Counted from the first letter of the stretch, positions 53,550-62,676 are shown. The stretch: 64,000 nt of DNA from Veillonella denticariosi JCM 15641 (GCF_002959855.1 NZ_PPDB01000007.1:248001-312000); one strand, 5' to 3'. The notes: generated by a model not told the origin, from the letters alone. Program-made: numbers and translations.

Positions 53550-53590
53550 TGGTATAATATATAGTGTTGTAGCATAGCCACAACACTATA
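53550..53590 (+). promoter_or_regulatory. htpX promoter with adjacent inverted repeat (candidate operator)
   Basis: An extended -10, TGGTATAAT (53550-53558), is followed one base later by TATAGTGTTGT (53560-53570), nine bases, then ACAACACTATA (53580-53590), a perfect 11-bp inverted repeat. There is no T-run, so it is not a terminator. Its place at the start point suggests a repressor site; no known box is recognised. Confidence 0.6.
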
Positions 53591-53603
53591 ATCGGAGGAA
53601 ACT

Positions 53604-54476
53604 ATGAACAATATAAAAACAACTCTTTTATTAGCGCTGTTAACAGCTATTTTAATGGCTGCAGGCGATATGATCGGCGGAAGAAACGGCATGCTATTGA
53701 TGTTCGTCATATCAATGGGGATGAATTTCATGTCTTATTGGTATAGTGACAAAATCGTTCTTGCCCAATATCATGCACAGCCTGTAACAGCGGAATCAAA
53801 TCCAAAATTGTACGGTATGGTCGAGAGATTGGCAAAAAACGGCCAATTGCCTATGCCGAAGGTTTACATCATTCCCAGCGAGGTACCGAATGCGTTTGCT
53901 ACCGGCAGAAATCCGAACAATGCGGCGGTTGCTGTTACGCAAGGTATTCAACAGCTATTGACGGATGATGAACTTGAAGGCGTACTCGGTCATGAATTAA
54001 CACATGTTAAGAATCGCGATACCTTAATCAGTACCATTGCCGCTATGTTGGCGGGTGCTATTTCAATGATAGCGCAGGTGTTGCAGTTTTCTGCTTTCAT
54101 GGGGCGCGGAGACAGTCGAGACGGACAGGGGAGTAATCCTTTAGCTCTCATCGGCATGATTATACTGGCACCTCTTGCTGCGGGACTCATTCAAATGAGT
54201 ATCTCTCGAACTCGTGAATTTGCGGCCGATGAAGGCGGCGGTGATATGTGTCGCAATCCGATGGCACTGGCATCGGCTCTGGCTAAAATCGATTACTACT
54301 CTAAACATGGTGCACTACCTAATGCAAGCAATGCGACGGCACATATGTTTATCATCAATCCTATGGTCGGTATTGGTGAAAGTTTCAGTAATCTTTTCAG
54401 TACACATCCACGTACGGAGGAACGTATTGAAAAATTAAAAAAACAAGCACAAAACTCTAAATACATTCAGCATTAA
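53604..54476 (+). CDS. htpX: membrane zinc metalloprotease HtpX
   Basis: A heat- or envelope-stress M48B protease that degrades misfolded membrane proteins. The 290-residue protein has N-terminal membrane helices (about 5-50), the zinc motif LGHELTHVKNRD (about 127-138), two further helices (about 145-200) and the third zinc ligand in TREFAADEGG. Length matches E. coli HtpX (293). It has its own promoter and a possible operator. A GGAGG ribosome site precedes the ATG. Confidence 0.96.
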   Translation: MNNIKTTLLLALLTAILMAAGDMIGGRNGMLLMFVISMGMNFMSYWYSDKIVLAQYHAQPVTAESNPKLYGMVERLAKNGQLPMPKVYIIPSEVPNAFATGRNPNNAAVAVTQGIQQLLTDDELEGVLGHELTHVKNRDTLISTIAAMLAGAISMIAQVLQFSAFMGRGDSRDGQGSNPLALIGMIILAPLAAGLIQMSISRTREFAADEGGGDMCRNPMALASALAKIDYYSKHGALPNASNATAHMFIINPMVGIGESFSNLFSTHPRTEERIEKLKKQAQNSKYIQH

Positions 54477-54489
54477 CAGGAGGTAAGCC

Positions 54490-54897
54490 ATGCAAGAAAC
54501 ATTAGTTTTAATCAAACCGGATGGTGTAAAACGCCAATTAAGCGGTGAAATTCTAAGCCGTTATGAACATAAAGGCCTTGTGATTAAGGCTTTAAAATTG
54601 CTACATGTGCCTCGTGAACTGGCGGAAGAGCATTATGCGGAGCATAAAGATAAACCGTTCTTTGGTGAATTAGTCAACTTTATTACATCCGGACCTGTTC
54701 TTGCATTTGTTTTAGCAGGCGAAAATGCAGTTGTATCTGTCCGTGCTTTAAACGGGGCTACTAATCCTGTAGATGCGGCCCCTGGTAGTATTCGTGGTGA
54801 CTATGCTTTAACAATGGATTCCAATGTGGTTCATGCGTCAGATTCTCCTGAATCGGCAGCGCGTGAAGTACATCTTTGGTTTCCGGAATATAAATAA
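54490..54897 (+). CDS. ndk: nucleoside diphosphate kinase
   Basis: Balances nucleoside triphosphates by phosphate transfer through a histidine. The 135-residue protein starts [20 protein letters not shown] and carries the active site [20 protein letters not shown], with the phosphorylated His at about 114. The usual NxxHGSDS motif has Ala for Gly here. AGGAGG precedes the ATG, 13 bases after htpX, so it is likely co-transcribed. Confidence 0.97.
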   Translation: MQETLVLIKPDGVKRQLSGEILSRYEHKGLVIKALKLLHVPRELAEEHYAEHKDKPFFGELVNFITSGPVLAFVLAGENAVVSVRALNGATNPVDAAPGSIRGDYALTMDSNVVHASDSPESAAREVHLWFPEYK

Positions 54898-54964
54898 TTT
54901 TAAGGTTCATATCATGTAACTCATTTACATTCGTATCATGTTCTATTTATAAGGAGGTATTTAT

Positions 54965-55480
54965 ATGGCTAGTAGTGTATATACTAAAACGGGTGATACC
55001 GGTACGACAGGTTTATATACGGGCGAAAGAGTACCGAAATCATCATTACGAGTGGAAGCTTATGGTATAATTGATGAATTACAGGCCTTTATAGGTCTTG
55101 CCAGAGCGTATGCGGAGAATGCACGAGTTCAAGTAGAATTATATGATTTGGAACGTACATTATGGACGCTGATGGCGGATATCGCGAGTCTCAATAAGGC
55201 TCCGGATGTAACGGACCAACAGGTAAGGCATCTTGAAAAAGTGATCGATAAATTTGATGAGAAATTAGAACCTTTATCTAATTTTGTCGTTCCCGGGGAT
55301 AAACGATCCTCTGCATATTTGCATGTTGCGAGAACGATAGCACGTCGTGCAGAACGCGCTTTATGGCGTGTATTAGATAGCGGCGAAAGCGTTCATGAGT
55401 CGAATTTGCGATACTTGAATCGCTTATCGGATCTTTGTTTTATCCTGTGCCGCGTAGAGGAAGAAATCGGAGCTGAATAA
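54965..55480 (+). CDS. PduO-type ATP:cob(I)alamin adenosyltransferase
   Basis: Adds the adenosyl group to cob(I)alamin. The 171-residue protein has the N-terminal TKTGDTGTTGLYTGERVPK (about 6-24), VEAYGIIDELQAFIGLARA (about 30-48) and the C-terminal ARRAERALWRVLDSGE with LRYLNRLSDLCFILCR (about 130-165), the active-site motifs of the PduO family. A GGAGG ribosome site precedes the ATG. It lies next to the cob cluster but is cut off from it by a terminator and a minus-strand gene. Confidence 0.94.
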   Translation: MASSVYTKTGDTGTTGLYTGERVPKSSLRVEAYGIIDELQAFIGLARAYAENARVQVELYDLERTLWTLMADIASLNKAPDVTDQQVRHLEKVIDKFDEKLEPLSNFVVPGDKRSSAYLHVARTIARRAERALWRVLDSGESVHESNLRYLNRLSDLCFILCRVEEEIGAE

Positions 55481-55484
55481 ATAA

Positions 55485-55512
55485 AAAAAGCTATGTTTAT
55501 ACATAGCTTTTT
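55485..55512. terminator. bidirectional terminator after the adenosyltransferase gene
   Basis: A perfect 12-bp stem (55485-55496 with 55501-55512) and a 4-base loop, A-run at left and T-run at right. It serves the + strand gene and the convergent minus-strand gene. Confidence 0.92.
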
Positions 55513-55540
55513 GCTCGTTATAGACCTTATTGAGAAGACC

Positions 55541-55876
55541 TTATTGAGATATAGTTTGATTTAATACATCTTGAGGGCTTGGGTAATAGAAGAAGATATG
55601 AGGAATTTCATATCTGAATTTTTCTCGTAATAAATCGGACAATGTCGCTTCAAAGCAGATGATCTTGTCTGCTCCAAAGTCGAAATCCTCCACGAGGACC
55701 AACAGTTGTGGTTCTACTTGAGGTGCATTATCTGGTAATGCCTCCGGTGGTAGAGGTACATTTACCACCACGCGTACGGTACCGATGTATTTACCTTGAC
55801 CGTCGTCGATAGCTACTCGGTAGGTATTATCCCATAAGGTGGCCATCATTTTTAATTTCATATTCATAATTTCCAT
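55541..55876 (-). CDS. protein of unknown function inside the cobamide region
   Basis: A 111-residue protein I do not recognise. It is predicted soluble, with a beta-rich start (KMMATLWDNTYRVAIDDGQGKYIGTV in parts), a proline-rich middle (PLPPEALPDNAP) and an acidic patch LVEDFDFGADKIICFEATLSDLL; one cysteine. A clear AAGGAG ribosome site lies 7 bases before the ATG, and it is oriented against its neighbours and convergent with the adenosyltransferase gene, ending in the shared terminator, so it is probably real. There is no evidence of a role in cobamide synthesis beyond position. Confidence 0.65.
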   Translation of the reverse strand: MEIMNMKLKMMATLWDNTYRVAIDDGQGKYIGTVRVVVNVPLPPEALPDNAPQVEPQLLVLVEDFDFGADKIICFEATLSDLLREKFRYEIPHIFFYYPSPQDVLNQTISQ

Positions 55877-55939
55877 AGTATCGCTCCTTTGTTATACTTA
55901 TAATGATACTGAAATTATAAATTCTTGTATAGGTGCATT

Positions 55940-56518
55940 ATGAAATCCAGAATTATCCTGTGTTCCGGTGGAGCACGCAGCGGAAAAAGTGAATTTGCGG
56001 AATCTTTAGCGCTTTCATTCGAAGGGCAAAAGGCCTATGTAGCGACAGGGCAAGCCTTTGATGATGAGATGTCGGATCGAATCAAAAAACATCAGGAGAG
56101 ACGAGGGGCGTTATGGAGAAACTATGAAGTACCGCTTCATCTTGCATCATCATGGGATGATATTTCCTCATCTGCCGATGTGGTGCTCATTGATTGTCTG
56201 ACCATGTTTACCACGAATCATATGTTAAAACACGGATCAATCACGGGGCAAGAAGATGTAAATGAGTTAGAAGCATCTATACTTTCAGAATTACATACAT
56301 TATTGAAGTCGATTCAATCAACGGAAGGTAAAACCGTTATATTTGTTACGAATGAAATCGGATTGGGTATTGTACCGGATAATAAATTGGCTCGGTATTT
56401 CAGAGATATTGCGGGGCGTGTTAATCGCGCGGTAGCCGATGCGTCAGACCAGTTATATTTGACGATTAGCGGTGTAACCATTGAATTAAAATCTCAGGAG
56501 GTTCATATAAATGGCTAA
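55940..56518 (+). CDS. cobU: adenosylcobinamide kinase / guanylyltransferase
   Basis: Phosphorylates adenosylcobinamide and then guanylylates it. The 192-residue protein has the P-loop CSGGARSGKSEFAE (about 8-21), ATGQAFDDEMSDRIKKHQERR (in part, about 36-55) with the guanylylated His, DCLTMFTTN, and VTNEIGLGIVPDNKLARYFRD. ATG 55940 is set by AGGTG; an upstream TTG was rejected. It heads the cobU-cobQ-cbiB-cobS-pduX-cobD-cobC run and overlaps cobQ by 8 bases. Confidence 0.94.
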   Translation: MKSRIILCSGGARSGKSEFAESLALSFEGQKAYVATGQAFDDEMSDRIKKHQERRGALWRNYEVPLHLASSWDDISSSADVVLIDCLTMFTTNHMLKHGSITGQEDVNELEASILSELHTLLKSIQSTEGKTVIFVTNEIGLGIVPDNKLARYFRDIAGRVNRAVADASDQLYLTISGVTIELKSQEVHING

Positions 56519-58028
56519 GAAAATCATGTTTCAAGGAACCAGTTCCAACGTAGGTAAAAGTATTCTGTGTACCGCTTTATGTCGAATTTTTTACCGCAAA
56601 GGATATAAAACAGTTCCTTTTAAGGCTCAAAATATGGCCCTCAATTCATATGTTACGAAATGGGGCGATGAAATTGGTCGTGCTCAGGTGGCACAGGCGG
56701 AGGCTGCCGGCATTGATCCGATTGTTCAGATGAATCCTGTTTTATTAAAACCTACAGGTAATCAGTCGTCGCAAGTCGTTCTCATGGGAAAACCCGTAGG
56801 TGTATATAGCGCTAAGGAATATCACACAAAGTATTCATTAACTGCACTGGACAAGGTTAAGGAATCCATTGATTTTTTGGATTCCAATTTTGATATGATG
56901 GTCATCGAAGGGGCCGGAAGTCCTGCGGAAGTTAATCTCAAGGCTAACGACATCGTCAATATGCGCATTGCAAAGATGACTAATGCACCTGTTTATCTCA
57001 TTGCCGATATCGATCGCGGTGGTGCTATCGCATCAATTGTAGGTACATTAGAATTACTGGAGCCTGAAGAGAGGGATTTAATTAAAGGCATTGTAATTAA
57101 TAAGTTCCGGGGAGATATTAAGTTATTGGAACCTGCGTTGACATTTATCGAGGAAAAAACCGATAAAAAGGTAGTCGGTGTTATTCCAGCTATTGAAAAT
57201 CTTGATATCGATGAAGAAGATTCCGTAGCATTAGAGAATAAACGTAACAGCGGCGGCAAGGATATTCAAGTTGTAGTTATGCAGACTCCGAAGATTTCCA
57301 ATTTTACGGATTTTGATGCGCTCAATTATGAACCGGATGTTTCAGTTCGCTTTGTAGGACCGGGAGACGTAATAGGTAAACCGGATCTCATCATATTGCC
57401 GGGGTCTAAAAACACCTTGGCGGACCTTACATATCTGCGGGATTCCGGCTTTGCTGAAGAGATTAAGAAGCTGGCGGCTGCCGGCACACCTGTTATCGGT
57501 GTATGCGGAGGAAATCAAATGCTCGGTAAGACGATTTTTGACCCGCATCACATGGAAGGTGATATCGATGAAGTGGAGGGTCTTGGACTCGTTGAATCGA
57601 CAACGACCATGAAGGATCAAAAAACAACCCATCAGGTTCAATTTAACGCATCGAACTTACAGTTTCTTAACGGCACCTATACGGGATCAGATTTAGTAGG
57701 CTATGAGATTCATATGGGGGATACGACCCCGCTGGAAGATTCCGTTACAAGATGTTTTTCTATCACAAGTCGCAGTGAAACGCCCGTACAAATAGTGGAC
57801 GGTTTCATTGATGGAAATCACCAGGTGATGGGTACGTATATTCACGGCATATTCGATAATGACGAATTCAGACGTTTTATCATCAATCAATTGCGTGAAC
57901 GTAAAGGTTTAAAACCGTTGGATGTCGTATTCCATTATTTTGAACATAAGGATGCGGCATATAATCGCCTGGCCGATATCGTGGAAGAACATCTGGATAT
58001 GGATTATATCATGTCTAATTTGAATTAA
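56511..58028 (+). CDS. cobQ: cobyric acid synthase
   Basis: A glutamine-dependent amidotransferase that amidates four side-chain carboxylates of the corrin ring (also called CbiP). The 505-residue protein has an N-terminal ATP-dependent synthetase domain with FQGTSSNVGKSILC (about 6-19) and NMALNSYVT. The C-terminal glutamine amidotransferase domain contains the nucleophile region GVCGGNQMLG (about 327-336), and GTYIHGIFDN carries the catalytic His. Length is typical. Confidence 0.96.
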   Translation: MAKKIMFQGTSSNVGKSILCTALCRIFYRKGYKTVPFKAQNMALNSYVTKWGDEIGRAQVAQAEAAGIDPIVQMNPVLLKPTGNQSSQVVLMGKPVGVYSAKEYHTKYSLTALDKVKESIDFLDSNFDMMVIEGAGSPAEVNLKANDIVNMRIAKMTNAPVYLIADIDRGGAIASIVGTLELLEPEERDLIKGIVINKFRGDIKLLEPALTFIEEKTDKKVVGVIPAIENLDIDEEDSVALENKRNSGGKDIQVVVMQTPKISNFTDFDALNYEPDVSVRFVGPGDVIGKPDLIILPGSKNTLADLTYLRDSGFAEEIKKLAAAGTPVIGVCGGNQMLGKTIFDPHHMEGDIDEVEGLGLVESTTTMKDQKTTHQVQFNASNLQFLNGTYTGSDLVGYEIHMGDTTPLEDSVTRCFSITSRSETPVQIVDGFIDGNHQVMGTYIHGIFDNDEFRRFIINQLRERKGLKPLDVVFHYFEHKDAAYNRLADIVEEHLDMDYIMSNLN

Positions 58029-58042
58029 AATAGAGGATTTAA

Positions 58043-59038
58043 ATGGAACAGTTAACAGTATGGCAATGGTTTACAAAATATAGCTTCGTTTGTATTCCCG
58101 TGTTAGCATTTTTATTGGATATTTTTATAGGGGATCCTAAAAGTAAATATCATCCGGTAGCGATCATCGGACGCATTATCTCCTTTTTTGAGGCTGTTCT
58201 TTACAAGGAAACCGATAATGATACAAAAAAATTATGGTACGGAGGTATTGCGGTAGGTCTTATTTTATTGACCGTATATATTCTCGCTTCGCTTATACTT
58301 TGGATTGGCGGCGTGATTCATGAATGGGTTTATTACGCCATCGAAGTGCTTTTACTCTATATCTCTATTTCTCCTCGTTCTTTAGCAGGGGCGGGCTTTG
58401 AAATCGGACAGCTTTTAAAACATGGTAATATTGAAGGTGCCCGTCAACGGCTATCTTGGATCGTAGGTCGTGATACAGCCGATCTTGATGAAGGTGAAAT
58501 TACACGCGCTACGGTAGAAACAATTGCTGAAAATACCGTTGACGGTATCGTTGCACCGCTATTTTTCTTTATTCTGGGTGGATCCATGGGGGCTATTCTT
58601 TATAGAACCGCAAATACGATGGATTCCATGATGGGATACAAGAATCAGAAATATTTATTTTTCGGTCGTGTGGCGGCCCGCTTGGATGATATCTTAAATT
58701 GGATTCCGGCTCGTATTACATTTATTCTCTTAGTCGTATCCGCATTTTTTCTACGATTTGATGCAAAGTCGGCTTTTAAGATAGGGGTTCGCGATGCTAA
58801 TAAGCATCCAAGTCCAAATGGCGGCTATGCCGAAGCACCGGTAGCAGGAGCCTTACACATTCGTTTAGGCGGATATAACCAATATTTCAACAAAATGACC
58901 TTTCGTGAATATATGGGCGATCCTATTGAAGCTATGAATCGCAATCATATTACGAGATCTATTTATATGATGTACTTTACGACATTGCTGATGGTTATTA
59001 TCAGTACAGTTATAACCTATGGGATGATGGAACAATGA
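58043..59038 (+). CDS. cbiB: adenosylcobinamide-phosphate synthase (CbiB)
   Basis: An inner-membrane enzyme that attaches aminopropanol phosphate (or ethanolamine phosphate) to adenosylcobyric acid. The 331-residue protein has about five hydrophobic segments. Conserved regions are LDIFIGDPKSKYHPVAIIGR (in part, about 23-42), SWIVGRDTADLDEGEITRATVETIAEN (in pieces, about 138-164), DGIVAPLFF and HPSPNGGYAEAPVAGAL. Its phosphorylated side-chain donor comes from CobD and PduX below. It overlaps cobS by 4 bases. Confidence 0.95.
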   Translation: MEQLTVWQWFTKYSFVCIPVLAFLLDIFIGDPKSKYHPVAIIGRIISFFEAVLYKETDNDTKKLWYGGIAVGLILLTVYILASLILWIGGVIHEWVYYAIEVLLLYISISPRSLAGAGFEIGQLLKHGNIEGARQRLSWIVGRDTADLDEGEITRATVETIAENTVDGIVAPLFFFILGGSMGAILYRTANTMDSMMGYKNQKYLFFGRVAARLDDILNWIPARITFILLVVSAFFLRFDAKSAFKIGVRDANKHPSPNGGYAEAPVAGALHIRLGGYNQYFNKMTFREYMGDPIEAMNRNHITRSIYMMYFTTLLMVIISTVITYGMMEQ

Positions 59039-59928
59039 CACCTTTCTTTATTGCATTGCAATTTTTGACACGTATAAAATTAGTGAACCAGACAGATTGG
59101 TCAGTAGAGGCTTTCGGTAAATCCGTGGCCGCTTTTCCTTATGTAGGCTTGATTATCGGATTATTTTTGGCTATATTATACGGTATTTTATCCTTATTTA
59201 TACCTCGCATGCCGTTAATGCTGATCATCGTAGTAGCTGAGTTTCTGTTGACAGGCGGACTTCATGCGGATGGCTTGATGGACACCAGCGATGGACTGTT
59301 TTCCGGACGTGAGAGGGAGCGGAAGCTTGAAATCATGAAGGACAGTCATGTCGGTTCATTCGGGGTCGTCGCCTTTATTTTTGTTACGCTTTTAAAATGG
59401 CAATTATTGGCTGCTATTCCATCCGCCGAATTTATTCCGATGGCACTTATCATGATGCCTCTCATGAGTCGATGGACCATGGTATTCAGTATTCGAGCGT
59501 ATCCTTATGCGCGTAAAGAAGGCATGGGCGCCGCCTTTGCAAATTATGCCCCCAAGCATGTCATGCTATATAATACGATTTCTACATTCTGTATGCCGCT
59601 TATATTGCTTTTCATCGGCAGTATCTTGTATACCGTACTATATGGAGTCTATGCGGTGATTTCCGTGCCTGATGTAGAATATATAGCTGGATTAGGTATA
59701 TTGGTATATGCTACATTAGGTATTTTCCAAATCAATGTGATAAGCATGATTGTCGCTTATATTATCAATATAGCTTTAAACGGATATATCGTAAAACAGT
59801 TGGGAGGTACTACCGGCGATACATACGGTTTTGTTACAGAAGTGACAGAGGTATTGCTTTTATTTGTATATATCATCATTTTATCTATTTTATCCGCTAC
59901 GGTTGCATCCAATCCAGCCGTATTTTAG
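59035..59928 (+). CDS. cobS: adenosylcobinamide-GDP ribazoletransferase (cobalamin-5'-phosphate synthase)
   Basis: A membrane enzyme that joins GDP-cobinamide with the activated lower-ligand nucleoside. The 297-residue protein has six or seven hydrophobic helices. The conserved segments are FLTRI near the start, the acidic GGLHADGLMDTSDGLFSGRERERKLEIMKDSHVG (in pieces, about 78-111) that binds metal, and LGGTTGDTYGFVTEVTEVLLL near the C-terminus. It overlaps cbiB. Confidence 0.95.
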   Translation: MTPFFIALQFLTRIKLVNQTDWSVEAFGKSVAAFPYVGLIIGLFLAILYGILSLFIPRMPLMLIIVVAEFLLTGGLHADGLMDTSDGLFSGRERERKLEIMKDSHVGSFGVVAFIFVTLLKWQLLAAIPSAEFIPMALIMMPLMSRWTMVFSIRAYPYARKEGMGAAFANYAPKHVMLYNTISTFCMPLILLFIGSILYTVLYGVYAVISVPDVEYIAGLGILVYATLGIFQINVISMIVAYIINIALNGYIVKQLGGTTGDTYGFVTEVTEVLLLFVYIIILSILSATVASNPAVF

Positions 59929-59989
59929 AACGTAAATCATAAAGTATTTACCTCTGACCTTATATTAATGCATTTGATGAAAGGAGTTC

Positions 59990-60868
59990 ATGGTGACCTA
60001 TTATGTGAGAGCCCCCGGTACATGTGGAGAATTTCTCCAAGGGTCCATTGATGGACAGTCATTTTTAGTGACTTGTCCCATAAATCGATACTCCTATGCA
60101 TTAAGCGATGTGAAACATCCTTTTTATAATTACTTTTGTTCCCTCCAACCAAAATCTGCTCGTGCCAGACAACTTGTTTTAGACCGGAACCGACAGGACA
60201 AAACAGATACATCCGTATATGTGAGATCGGACATTTTGCAAGGAAAGGGGATGGCATCCAGTTCCGCAGATATCGCCGTGACGGCCATGGCGACAGCCCT
60301 TGCAATACATCGTGAGTTATCATTTAAAGAGCTGGAGCGTATCTGCTTAACCGTTGAACCTACAGATGCTTCATTTTATCCAGGAGTTACGCAGTTTGAT
60401 TATTTTGAAGGAACTATTTCCGAACATTTAGGTATGTGTCCGCCCTTAAAAATCCTCGTCTTTGATGAAGGAGGAAGTATCGATACGATTGCTTTCAACC
60501 GACAGGATGATTTAACGGATAAAATCAAGGAGAAAGAACCGATTATAAAAGAATCACTGGATCTTTTTAAGCGAGGATTAAAGACTCATGATATCAATCT
60601 TATCGGGCAAGCCGCTACATTGAGTGCCTTCGGTAATCAACGCATCCTATATAAACCTGATTTATACAACTTTCACGATATCGGTGTACATTATCATAGT
60701 GTCGGTACTATTATCGCTCATAGCGGTACTATCATGGGTTTATTATTTCCCGTTGATTATGGTGGTATTGATGATTGTAAGCATGAAATCATGCGAACTT
60801 TACCACATCTAACGTATGTAGATACTGTAGAAACAACTAACGAGGGATTGACCTATATCAAGCGATGA
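59990..60868 (+). CDS. L-threonine kinase, PduX-like GHMP kinase
   Basis: Probably makes L-threonine phosphate for CobD. The 292-residue GHMP-fold protein starts VRAPGTCGEFLQGSIDG, with the PduX-type opening, and has the ATP loop GKGMASSSADIAV (about 85-97), LTVEPTDASFYPGVTQFDY (about 121-139) and a C-terminal VDYGGID-type segment. Its place directly before cobD supports the call. A GTG one codon later has better spacing (7 bases) from AAAGGAG than the ATG at 59990, so the start is uncertain by one codon. Other GHMP kinases are the alternative. Confidence 0.85.
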   Translation: MVTYYVRAPGTCGEFLQGSIDGQSFLVTCPINRYSYALSDVKHPFYNYFCSLQPKSARARQLVLDRNRQDKTDTSVYVRSDILQGKGMASSSADIAVTAMATALAIHRELSFKELERICLTVEPTDASFYPGVTQFDYFEGTISEHLGMCPPLKILVFDEGGSIDTIAFNRQDDLTDKIKEKEPIIKESLDLFKRGLKTHDINLIGQAATLSAFGNQRILYKPDLYNFHDIGVHYHSVGTIIAHSGTIMGLLFPVDYGGIDDCKHEIMRTLPHLTYVDTVETTNEGLTYIKR

Positions 60869-60898
60869 AAATAAAGTTTATAACAGAAAGAGAATATT

Positions 60899-62029
60899 AT
60901 GTCAGATATACATGGGGGCAATATTTTTAAGTTTGCCCATGAACAACGTATTGAACCGTATGAGGTTATTGATTTTAGCGCCAATATTAATCCATTGGGC
61001 CCTAATCAGAAGGGACTTGATGCGCTACATAATCGATTGCGGTATATTAATCATTATCCGGATGCCACAAATGATGATGTATTAAATGCGATTGCCGATA
61101 CATATGGTGTAGATAAAAACCAAATTGTTGTGGGGAACGGAGCAGCTGAACTGCTTTATGCGATTTGTCGTCTGCCGAATTATACGGGGGCATTTGTTCC
61201 GGCACCGGGATTTTCTGAATATAAAGAGGCTTTAAAAGCCAGTCATATTCCGGTTCGTGATATATTCTATCGACCTCGTATCGATGATAATGGAGTACCG
61301 TATTTCGAGATACCTTACTTAGCATTAGAAACATTTGCGGCAGAACTAAGGGGGCAGGACGGTAGAGTTATCGTTTTCCTGGGAAATCCAAATAATCCGG
61401 ACGGAACATTACTTGATATCAATCATATACGTATCCTTGCCGGTATGTTAGCCGCTGCAAACAGCCTGCTCGTCATCGATGAGTCATTTATAGATTTTGT
61501 TGGAAATGATATGCTTCGTGATAATGAGCAGTCCATGCGACAGCTCATTGATGAATTTGATAACATTATTATAGTTCATTCCTTTACTAAGTTTTATGCC
61601 GTGCCGGGTCTGAGAATCGGTGCTGTATTTGCAAATCCGAATATCATTAAGCAGCTACAATCTTTTATTCCTGCCTGGTCTGTCAATACTTTGGCACAGG
61701 CCTATCTGGAGGCTGCCCTCAATGATTCAGATTACGTAAAACGAACAAAATCCGATGTACAGGATGAACAGAAGTTTATGTATCAAAGTTTGTCGGCTAT
61801 AGAAGGCATTACAGTATATCCGCCATCAGCGAACTTCATGTTGTTACATATTGAGAAAGACGGTATTACAGCGGATTTGATTAATGAAGTTTTGAAGAAG
61901 CATAACATGATTGTACGGAATTGCGATAATTATGAAGGCCTTGGTAATCAATGGATTCGTCTGGCTATCAAGGACCATGAATCAAATGTGACTGTATCAG
62001 GTATAATAGAAGAAATATTTAAAGCATAG
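60899..62029 (+). CDS. cobD: threonine-phosphate decarboxylase
   Basis: A PLP enzyme that makes (R)-1-amino-2-propanol phosphate, the linker between corrin and nucleotide. The 376-residue fold-type I protein opens with HGGNIFKFA and DFSANINPLGP, which separate CobD from histidinol-phosphate aminotransferase. FLGNPNNPDGT (about 160-170), VIDESFIDFVG (about 192-202), the Schiff-base lysine in HSFTKFYAVPGLRIG (about 226-240) and a C-terminal RNCDNYEGLGNQWIRLAIK segment follow. The PduX-like kinase gene precedes it by 30 bases. Confidence 0.93.
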   Translation: MSDIHGGNIFKFAHEQRIEPYEVIDFSANINPLGPNQKGLDALHNRLRYINHYPDATNDDVLNAIADTYGVDKNQIVVGNGAAELLYAICRLPNYTGAFVPAPGFSEYKEALKASHIPVRDIFYRPRIDDNGVPYFEIPYLALETFAAELRGQDGRVIVFLGNPNNPDGTLLDINHIRILAGMLAAANSLLVIDESFIDFVGNDMLRDNEQSMRQLIDEFDNIIIVHSFTKFYAVPGLRIGAVFANPNIIKQLQSFIPAWSVNTLAQAYLEAALNDSDYVKRTKSDVQDEQKFMYQSLSAIEGITVYPPSANFMLLHIEKDGITADLINEVLKKHNMIVRNCDNYEGLGNQWIRLAIKDHESNVTVSGIIEEIFKA

Positions 62030-62037
62030 GAAAATAT

Positions 62038-62676
62038 ATGAAAACGTTATACATCGTTCGTCACGGTGAAACTGACTGGAACAAGATGGGAAAATATCAG
62101 GGTATTACTGATGTGCCCTTAAATGAAAACGGGTTAGCACAGGCTAAGGCTTGTGGTGAGGCTCTCAGTCATGTACATTTTGACAGAATCTTATCAAGTG
62201 ATTTATCTCGTGCATTGGTGACGGCCGAATCTATTCGACGAAATCGGTCGATACCGATTTCGACTGATAAACGATTACGGGAATTAAATTTCGGTGATTG
62301 GGAGGCTTTATTGTTTTCAGAAATTGAAGAACGTTGGCCCGGTTTAATCGATGAAATGTATTTAAAACCTCATATTGTCAGAGTTCCAAATGGTGAAAGC
62401 TTTAAGGAATTACAGGAGCGCGCGTGGGCAGGACTCGAAGAGTTTATCTCCGCTAATGACGAGGAAGAAACATTACTCATTACTTGCCATGGCGGCACCA
62501 TTCGGACGTTGTTGTGCAAATTGCTGGATATCTCCATTAGTCATTGCTGGAATTTCAGTCAAGGTAATACGGCGATTAATCGTGTCTTTTACAATGGTAT
62601 GGGTGAATTCGATCATAATATACTGAACCTATTGAATGATACGGCTCACGTAGATACGCTGCAGGGATATCAGTAA
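62038..62676 (+). CDS. cobC: alpha-ribazole phosphatase-type histidine phosphatase
   Basis: Removes the 5'-phosphate from alpha-ribazole phosphate or cobalamin phosphate, the last step of nucleotide-loop assembly. The 212-residue phosphoglycerate-mutase-fold protein has the catalytic YIVRHGETDWN (about 4-14) and the second His in LITCHGGTIRTLL (about 145-157), plus LRELNFGDWE. Sequence alone cannot separate CobC from other histidine phosphatases; the cluster position decides. It shares a base with the rsuA start (TAATG). Confidence 0.82.
   Translation: MKTLYIVRHGETDWNKMGKYQGITDVPLNENGLAQAKACGEALSHVHFDRILSSDLSRALVTAESIRRNRSIPISTDKRLRELNFGDWEALLFSEIEERWPGLIDEMYLKPHIVRVPNGESFKELQERAWAGLEEFISANDEEETLLITCHGGTIRTLLCKLLDISISHCWNFSQGNTAINRVFYNGMGEFDHNILNLLNDTAHVDTLQGYQ

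Noticed and set aside
54898-54964. Possible cobalamin riboswitch before the adenosyltransferase gene
   Set aside because: Only 67 bases, too short for the aptamer, with no conserved B12-box-like sequence.
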